Part shown: one piece after another, positions 7,974 to 13,018 of the stretch
How positions within the stretch are numbered: position 1 is the first letter of the stretch
Layout of the letters: the number at the start of each line of letters is the position of its first letter
Translations under genes and position numbers: made by a program
The notes under the pieces: generated by a model
Databases searched by the model: none
The model's input: the letters and a program-made list of their open reading frames with translations, nothing else
What the model was told of the DNA's origin: nothing
Source: UBA1731 sp963653155
GTDB taxonomy: Bacteria; Verrucomicrobiota; Kiritimatiellia; RFP12; UBA1067
Assembly (NCBI GenBank): GCA_963653155.1
Contig: CAVJWR010000069.1
Coordinates: 1 to 16,602, forward strand
Reading direction: 5' to 3'
DNA length: 16,602 nt

Positions 7974-10838
7974 ATGAACGGATTGCTATCTATGATTACG
8001 GTTGGGGTAACGCTGTCAGGCTTCCATGTCGATTCCGTCACCGACATTCCTGATGTTGGGGGGCGGATGTGGCGGATGACGTATGAGAAGAATGGCGCAG
8101 AATTGGTTTGGCTTGAGCGGGATGACGAGGTGAAGACGTTCGTCATTGCGTTCAAGACCCTGCCGGAGGATGACTCCGGGGTTGCGCATATTCTCGAACA
8201 TTCGGTTCTTGCTGGATCTGAAAAGTATCCGGTAAAGAGTCCGTTCGACGAGATGCGCAAAAGTTCGGTTCGTGTCTTCATGAATGCGATGACGTCGCGG
8301 GATGCGACGTATTATCCATTCTCCACGCGCAACGACGCGGACTACCTGAATCTTGCGGACGTCTATCTCGACGCCGTTTTCCATCCGCTCGCACTTAAGG
8401 ATCCCTCTGCGTTCAGGCAGGAGGGATGGCACTACGAGTGGGACAATGCCAAACGTGAGTTGACCGTGAACGGCGTGGTCTTCAACGAGATGAAAGGCGT
8501 TTTTGCCCTGCCCGAACGTCGTTCCTATCGCGAGTTGACGAGTGCGCTCTACCCCGACATCGTTTACGGACACGATTCCGGCGGGCGACCAGAAAAGATA
8601 CCTGAGCTGACATACGAGAAGTTCTGTGCGTTCCACAAGCGGTTTTACCATCCGTCAAACGCGAAGATTTTCATCGACGGCAAGGTTCAGATAAAGGATG
8701 TCCTTGCGAGACTTGATTCGTATCTTTCAGAATTCGACCGTTTGGATGTAAAGGTCGACATCCCGTCTCAGAAGCCGATTGACGTGAAGTTGCGCCTTCC
8801 GTATGAGTCTGCAAAATGCGAAAACAAGGCGATTCTCGTCGAGGGGTGGTCTGTTGGGCTGGTGAAGGATCCCGTCTATTGCCATGCTCTTGACGTGCTT
8901 GCCGAATACTTGTGCGGATCAAACGAGGCACCTCTGAAGAAGGCGTTACTGGAGAAGAAGCTGTGCCGAGACGTGTCGATGGATAGGATAGATTACCACG
9001 AGATACCATTGTACATTGTCTTGAAGGACACGTCTGAAGATAAGCTTTATGAATGTCGCAAGGCGATAAGAGAGACGCTTCTGGACATTTGCGAAAAGGG
9101 CTTCGACAAAAAGCGGTTGAACGCCCTGATTAATCGAGACGAGTTCTCCGAGCGAGAATTGAATACAAGTCGCCCGAAGGGACTGGTATTCTTCTCAAGG
9201 GCATTTCGCCGTTGGCTTTATGGCGGCGATCCGGCGGCGTCGATGTCGCTTGCCGCCATTTACTCCAAGTTGCAGGCAGGCGTAGCCAAAGGGATGTTTG
9301 AGTCAATTGTTCGCGACAAGATTCTTGGAAACAAGCACCATGCCGAAATCGTTTTGTTCCCTGATGCGGGGCTGGAGAAACGTCGTACGACAGAGGAGAA
9401 GCGACGCATGACGGCGGTTCGTGATGCGATGAGCGATACCGATCTTGAACGGCTTCAGGAAGATGTGGCGAAGTTGAAAGAATATCAACAGCGCAAGGAT
9501 TCTTTGGAGAACATTGCAAAGATTCCTCGTTTGAGAAGTGCGGAACTTTCACCGAACGGCATCCCGGTTTCTTCCGAGATGCAGAATGCAAATGGCATTG
9601 TGCGCATCAAGACCAAGATGACGGCGGATGGCGTATTTTACCTGATCCTGTATTTCCCGATGGATGGCTTTACTGCGGAGGAATTGCTGCGGATGCCGCT
9701 GTTCGCCAAGTTGCACGGCAAGCTGCGGACGTCAAGGCACTCGGCGTTTGAGTTGCAGACGGAAATCGCGGCGAACATCGGGCGCATTTCGTATTCGACG
9801 GTCTCGACGGAGCGCGGACGATATTTCAAGGTCTCGGTTGCATCGCTGCTTGAAAGAAGAGCGGCTACCTTTGAATTGCTGAAAGAAGTGTTGCTCGACA
9901 CGCGCTTTGAGAATAGATCGGAAATCGAGACGGTGTTGCGTCAGAAGCAGATTGCCGACGAACGTGAAGTTTCGCGAGACGGACGTGGCATTGCGTTGCG
10001 TTCTGCCAGGCGAGGCGTTGGGGAACGCTGGATGTCGTCCGATTTGCTTCATGGGGAACGACAACTGCGGTGGCTGCAAGAGACATCTGCGGACGAAGCG
10101 CTTGTGAAATGGTATGCAGACGTGCCTTCGCGGCTGTTCAGACATGACGGAATGGTTGTCTCGTACACGGACAATCTTGCTGACGGTGCGATTGATGAAC
10201 TGTTGGCCTCGTTCGGAGGTGGCGCGGTCGAAAAGCAGGAGATTCTGACGGTTCCAAATGATCTGCGTGGATTTTCGATTGACGGGGACACCGGCTTTGC
10301 GGCTTGGGTCGCCAAGTTGCCCGATGGTGTCACGAGGCACGGCGCGATGTGCGTGGCGGCGAAGATATTGTCTCTTGAATATCTGCACAATGAGGTTCGA
10401 GAGATCGGCGGGGCGTATGGTGTGATGATGTGGGTGACGCCAAACGGACTGGTGGAGTGCTTTTCCTATCGAGATCCAGCCCCCGTCCGTTCTCTTCAGA
10501 AGATGAGTGGGCTTGGCGGTGCGTTACGGAAATTCGTTGAGTCTGGTGCGGACATTGATCGGTACATTGTTGCCACGATTGCCTCTCTGGAGCCGTATCG
10601 CTCTCCGGCGAATGAGGCTTCACGTGCGGTTGAACTGTTTGTCGATGGTCGGGACGGTGCGGATGTCGAACGTGTCCGGCACGAAGTCCTTGCAACGAAC
10701 AGGGCGCAACTGCTGGAATTTGCGGCGTTGCTGGAAAAGATGAGTGCGACAGCGTCAACTTGTGTCGTTGGTGGCGATAAACAGCTTGAGGGCATCTGCG
10801 CAGAACAGATCCAGTTGATCATGAAAGATGGCTTGTAA
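7974..10838 (+). CDS. M16C presequence-protease-like zinc metalloprotease (PreP/Cym1 family)
   Basis: 954 residues, matching the usual 950-1000 of single-chain M16C proteases, which fold as two clam-shell halves and degrade free peptides of a few to several dozen residues. The inverted zinc motif HILEH is at residues 72-76 (ligands His72 and His76, catalytic Glu75), inside the family signature GVAHILEHSVLAGSEKYP. The third ligand is Glu172 in VVFNEMKG, 96 residues after His76, as expected for PreP-type enzymes. The C-terminal half (about 520-954) is the degenerate M16 partner, with a family-typical EIGGAYGVMM segment. No signal peptide seen, so cytosolic action is likely. The ATG at 7974 has only a weak upstream AAAG; an in-frame ATG at 7992 is a possible alternative. 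It lies 37 bases after the M42 gene, consistent with a joint role in peptide turnover. Confidence 0.93.
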   Translation: MNGLLSMITVGVTLSGFHVDSVTDIPDVGGRMWRMTYEKNGAELVWLERDDEVKTFVIAFKTLPEDDSGVAHILEHSVLAGSEKYPVKSPFDEMRKSSVRVFMNAMTSRDATYYPFSTRNDADYLNLADVYLDAVFHPLALKDPSAFRQEGWHYEWDNAKRELTVNGVVFNEMKGVFALPERRSYRELTSALYPDIVYGHDSGGRPEKIPELTYEKFCAFHKRFYHPSNAKIFIDGKVQIKDVLARLDSYLSEFDRLDVKVDIPSQKPIDVKLRLPYESAKCENKAILVEGWSVGLVKDPVYCHALDVLAEYLCGSNEAPLKKALLEKKLCRDVSMDRIDYHEIPLYIVLKDTSEDKLYECRKAIRETLLDICEKGFDKKRLNALINRDEFSERELNTSRPKGLVFFSRAFRRWLYGGDPAASMSLAAIYSKLQAGVAKGMFESIVRDKILGNKHHAEIVLFPDAGLEKRRTTEEKRRMTAVRDAMSDTDLERLQEDVAKLKEYQQRKDSLENIAKIPRLRSAELSPNGIPVSSEMQNANGIVRIKTKMTADGVFYLILYFPMDGFTAEELLRMPLFAKLHGKLRTSRHSAFELQTEIAANIGRISYSTVSTERGRYFKVSVASLLERRAATFELLKEVLLDTRFENRSEIETVLRQKQIADEREVSRDGRGIALRSARRGVGERWMSSDLLHGERQLRWLQETSADEALVKWYADVPSRLFRHDGMVVSYTDNLADGAIDELLASFGGGAVEKQEILTVPNDLRGFSIDGDTGFAAWVAKLPDGVTRHGAMCVAAKILSLEYLHNEVREIGGAYGVMMWVTPNGLVECFSYRDPAPVRSLQKMSGLGGALRKFVESGADIDRYIVATIASLEPYRSPANEASRAVELFVDGRDGADVERVRHEVLATNRAQLLEFAALLEKMSATASTCVVGGDKQLEGICAEQIQLIMKDGL

Positions 10839-10865
10839 AAGTCTCTCTCGTCGATGAATAGAGAC
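10837..10865 (-). terminator. weak candidate terminator of the minus-strand genes
   Basis: On the minus strand GTCTCT (10865-10860) pairs with AGAGAC (10846-10841) across a 13-base loop and is followed by TTTT (10840-10837). It lies about 40 bases beyond the stop of the 59-residue gene. The stem is short and the loop large, so this is tentative. On the plus strand the hairpin follows the M16 stop directly but has no T-run. Confidence 0.3.
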
Positions 10866-10904
10866 ACAAGACGGTGCCCTTCCGAAGGTCGCTGCTTACG
10901 CCTG

Positions 10905-11084
10905 TTATTTACTTTCCTTTATGTTAATCGGCGTGTGGCTGAAAACCGCCAGAATGTCATCGAGCCTGCAGCCGAACTCATCCATCGCGGCGGCATACGC
11001 GCCGTCGACGGCTTTCGCCTCGACGTCGCGTGAGCCGATACCCCTGACCAAAACGGTCCACTTTTCATTTCCGTGCATCTTCAT
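10905..11084 (-). CDS. small protein of unknown function overlapping the SUMF1 gene end
   Basis: 59 residues from the ATG at 11084 (a second ATG two codons later at 11078 is possible). It overlaps the last 20 bases of the upstream SUMF1 gene in another frame, an arrangement typical of translational coupling. Composition is protein-like: KWTVLVRGIGS, then an Ala-rich helix (VEAKAVDGAYAAAMDEFG), then CRLDDILAVFSHTPIN, and third codon positions are mostly G or C as in real genes of this window. No signal peptide or membrane segment. The open frame extends further upstream to 11195, but that part lies inside the SUMF1 coding sequence and is best read as shadow. It is not a frameshifted tail of SUMF1, because the SUMF1 fold already closes with GFRL before the overlap. 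Family unrecognised. Confidence 0.5.
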   Translation of the reverse strand: MKMHGNEKWTVLVRGIGSRDVEAKAVDGAYAAAMDEFGCRLDDILAVFSHTPINIKESK

Positions 11085-12480
11085 GGTCTTCGGGGCATTG
11101 GAGCGTAATGGACAGTCGAAATCCCGCAAAGTCATAACCGCGAGATGGTCCGCTTGACCCACGGGTACTCGCATCGCAAGCCAGGGCGGGGACATTCCAT
11201 CCGCCGCCTCTCATTTCCCTCACATGCTGTCCGGAGGGTGCCATGAAAGGAAATACTGACGCTTGCCCGGAAAACTCAGGCATGATCCCGGCTGGCGAAA
11301 CGAGTGTACTTCCTGTAGCTCCGGTATTGTGGCCATACCAATCCAAGCACCATTCCCAGACGTTCCCGAGCATGTCATATAATCCCCATGCATTGGGCTG
11401 AAGCTGACCGACTGGATGGGACTGCCCTTCGGAATTTTCTTCCGACCACGCAAGCTTCACCATCTCATCGGCATTTGGCTGGGAGGTGCCGCTGGCTCTG
11501 CAGGCATATTCCCACTGTGCAGCAGTCGGAAGGTCAATGTTCTTGATTCCACATCGCCTGCGAAGAGAACCGAGGAAACTCCCGCCATCAACGTCAGAAT
11601 ATTCCGGCCAGTTGAATCCGTTCATATGGCCGCGAATGTCATCATAACTCACGTTGTCCATGGGACAAGCGGCCGAAACCGTGTCAAGCGTTTCATCGTC
11701 ATTCGATATACTACCGCCAACAACAAGACCGAACTGTTTCTTCGTCACTGGGAATATTCCCATATAGAAGTCATTGGGCAGGTTTACGGAATGAGGTGGG
11801 TTGACCTGCTTCACACTTTCCTTCTCGCCATTCCCCATCGTAAATTCACCACCTTTGATCAACTTCAGCACAATCTTCGTTGTTTTGTACTCGTCCGTCC
11901 ATCCCACTTCAGGAACTTCGTGGAGATATGAGACAGGATTTCCGCCATCGGTTGCCAAAAGATCTATTACACAATAGGTATCGTGCGGCTCACCAACGGC
12001 ATAGCCATTCGGATAACCACAGATCAGCTCTTCTCCGCTTTCATCCCTCTCTTCCTCTTCTTCACCCCAATGACATTCGTCATCCTCACCCCAATAACAC
12101 TCGTCATCCTCGTCCTCGTCATCTTCGGAAGAAGCCTCCGCCGTGTTGGGTTCCACCCAATCCACGATCTCAACAGTTCCGTCTTCAAGCGCCGTTACGG
12201 GCAAGTAAAATCCGTCAATATGGCCAAACCTTGCTCGTATGAAAGGTTTGACGCTTTTCAACTCGGCTTTTTCGGTCGTTCTGACAAATTCATCATCAAG
12301 CGCCTCGCAAGCATAAGCGCCGTCTCCTGCCATCCCGGCTATTCTGAATTTTATTCCCGGTTGGACTTCAATGGTACCTCCTCCAGACAAAGGCGCAAAG
12401 TAATACGCCGAATACTGTACTGGGAATGTCTTCTTGGTTTCAACGACCTTCCCGACTATGTTGTCAACCTGAATCGACAT
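11065..12480 (-). CDS. SUMF1-fold (FGE-like) protein with acidic linker
   Basis: 471 residues. Residues 1-110 are a beta-rich unknown domain (YSAYYFAPLSGGGTIEVQPG...). About 115-150 is a strongly acidic linker with a tandem octapeptide. About 195-457 is a SUMF1 domain: KGGEFTMGNG, FYMGIFPVTKKQF, LPTAAQWEYACRA, WGLYDMLGNVWEWCLDWYG, RGGGWN and the terminal AGFRL. In true formylglycine-generating enzymes two cysteines sit 3 and 8 residues after the RGG-x turn. Here the first is Val430 and only the second, Cys435, remains, so sulfatase-activating chemistry is unlikely and a structural or binding role is preferred (inference). Start ATG at 12480 is preceded by AAAGGA with a 6-base spacer. No signal peptide. 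It lies 64 bases after the 77-residue gene and overlaps the 59-residue gene. Confidence 0.9.
   Translation of the reverse strand: MSIQVDNIVGKVVETKKTFPVQYSAYYFAPLSGGGTIEVQPGIKFRIAGMAGDGAYACEALDDEFVRTTEKAELKSVKPFIRARFGHIDGFYLPVTALEDGTVEIVDWVEPNTAEASSEDDEDEDDECYWGEDDECHWGEEEEERDESGEELICGYPNGYAVGEPHDTYCVIDLLATDGGNPVSYLHEVPEVGWTDEYKTTKIVLKLIKGGEFTMGNGEKESVKQVNPPHSVNLPNDFYMGIFPVTKKQFGLVVGGSISNDDETLDTVSAACPMDNVSYDDIRGHMNGFNWPEYSDVDGGSFLGSLRRRCGIKNIDLPTAAQWEYACRASGTSQPNADEMVKLAWSEENSEGQSHPVGQLQPNAWGLYDMLGNVWEWCLDWYGHNTGATGSTLVSPAGIMPEFSGQASVFPFMAPSGQHVREMRGGGWNVPALACDASTRGSSGPSRGYDFAGFRLSITLQCPEDHEDARK
12061..12108 (-). repeat. two tandem 24-bp units encoding DDEC(Y/H)WGE
   Basis: Two adjacent 24-base copies differ at three positions and encode residues 125-132 (DDECYWGE) and 133-140 (DDECHWGE) of the SUMF1 protein's acidic linker. 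In-frame unit length means copy-number change would preserve the reading frame. Confidence 0.8.
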
Positions 12481-12507
12481 GATGATCCTTTCTTTTAACT
12501 GAAACCA

Positions 12508-12536
12508 CTTATATCAACACATTTCACGTTTGGCTA
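12508..12536 (-). promoter_or_regulatory. candidate promoter of the minus-strand SUMF1 gene
   Basis: On the minus strand TAGCCA (12536-12531, four of six to TTGACA) is followed after 17 bases by TATAAG (12513-12508, five of six to TATAAT). This predicts a start near 12501 and a leader of about 20 bases ending in the AAAGGA ribosome site. The SUMF1 gene could therefore be transcribed independently of the 77-residue gene. Confidence 0.4.
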
Positions 12537-12544
12537 TTTGCGGG

Positions 12545-12778
12545 TTACCTGCCATTTAGCGTGTCCCAAAATACAAGCGCGAAGAATTCCCCTGGCGTTA
12601 ATGGCATCCCGGCCTCGGCGATTTCCTCGTCGCTTGCGCCGTTCTTCGCCGCTGCCTCCATGGCGTAGAACCTCTCCTCAAGGTGCGCGACCGCATCTGG
12701 GCGGCTGCAGGCCTTCGCCCTCATCACCGTGTCAATCAGCTTGTCGTTCATCCACTCTTCGTGCGATGGCAGTTTCAT
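12545..12778 (-). CDS. 77-residue protein of unknown function
   Basis: Starts MKLPSHEEWMNDKLIDTVM and ends GEFFALVFWDTLNGR. It is a compact, acidic, largely helical protein with a helix rich in Ala/Glu (VAHLEERFYAMEAAAKNG), a SDEEIAEAGMPLTPGE turn and a hydrophobic C-terminal helix. No signal peptide, membrane segment or known domain. The start at 12778 is preceded by GAAAGGAA, 5-6 bases from the ATG. The same frame stays open far upstream across the GH2 gene, but that extension is an antisense shadow. The gene has its own good promoter and a structured leader. Codon use and ribosome site support a real gene. It precedes the SUMF1 gene by 64 bases on the same strand, so the two may be functionally linked. 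Confidence 0.7.
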   Translation of the reverse strand: MKLPSHEEWMNDKLIDTVMRAKACSRPDAVAHLEERFYAMEAAAKNGASDEEIAEAGMPLTPGEFFALVFWDTLNGR

Positions 12779-12812
12779 TACTTTCCTTTCAACGTAAAGG
12801 CTCTTTTTGAAT

Positions 12813-12851
12813 GCCAGGCCCGGAAGCAGTTTCACCGGCTCCGGGCATGGC
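12813..12851 (-). promoter_or_regulatory. strong hairpin in the leader of the 77-residue gene
   Basis: GCCA, a G/A mismatch, then GCCCGGA, one bulged A and GC pair with GC-TCCGGGC and TGGC around a 10-base loop, giving about 13 base pairs. On the minus strand it sits between the predicted transcription start (about 12865) and the ribosome site (about 12790). It is followed by an A-rich stretch rather than T's, so it is not a usual terminator. Possible roles are leader-mediated control or mRNA stability. Confidence 0.45.
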
Positions 12852-12871
12852 GCCCCTGAACTCATCCACAC

Positions 12872-12899
12872 ATTATAACGGCTACATGAAACGTGTCTT
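12872..12899 (-). promoter_or_regulatory. sigma70-type promoter of the 77-residue gene
   Basis: On the minus strand AAGACA (12899-12894, four of six to TTGACA) is followed by a 16-base spacer and a perfect TATAAT (12877-12872). This is the clearest -10 box in the window. It predicts an 85-90 base leader containing the hairpin at 12813-12851. Confidence 0.55.
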
Positions 12900-12952
12900 A
12901 CGATGATTTTGAACGACCCTGAAAACTGCCAATGGCGGTAAGTACGGGGATG

Positions 12953-12961
12953 TGGTAGACT
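12953..12961 (+). promoter_or_regulatory. possible extended -10 element of the GH2 gene
   Basis: TGG-TAGACT has the TGn extension and four of six -10 matches. No convincing -35 lies 16-18 bases upstream. It is placed 57 bases before the GH2 start, immediately before an inverted repeat. Confidence 0.3.
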
Positions 12962-12964
12962 GTG

Positions 12965-12983
12965 CGCCGCATGCCCTGCGGCG
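12965..12983 (+). promoter_or_regulatory. inverted repeat in the GH2 leader
   Basis: CGCCGCA and TGCGGCG form a perfect 7-bp inverted repeat with a 5-base centre (TGCCC), extendable by two G-U pairs. It lies just downstream of the possible -10 element, so it could be an operator or a 5' mRNA stem-loop. There is no T-run for a terminator. Confidence 0.35.
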
Positions 12984-13018
12984 TGCCGAGAGTTTCGAGA
13001 AGCACGAAAGGAAACGAC

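Noticed and set aside
6665..8281. Minus-strand 538-codon frame opposite the TIR end and M42 gene
   Set aside because: Antisense to the M42 gene, which has every metal ligand. The translation is rich in Arg and His with no recognisable motif.
1..12480. Diversity-generating retroelement acting on the SUMF1 (C-type-lectin-like) domains
   Set aside because: SUMF1 folds can be DGR targets, but no reverse transcriptase, template repeat or adenine-biased variable repeat is visible.
10905..12778. Toxin-antitoxin system made of the 59- and 77-residue proteins
   Set aside because: They are separated by a 1.4 kb gene, and neither shows a DNA-binding or toxin motif that I recognise.
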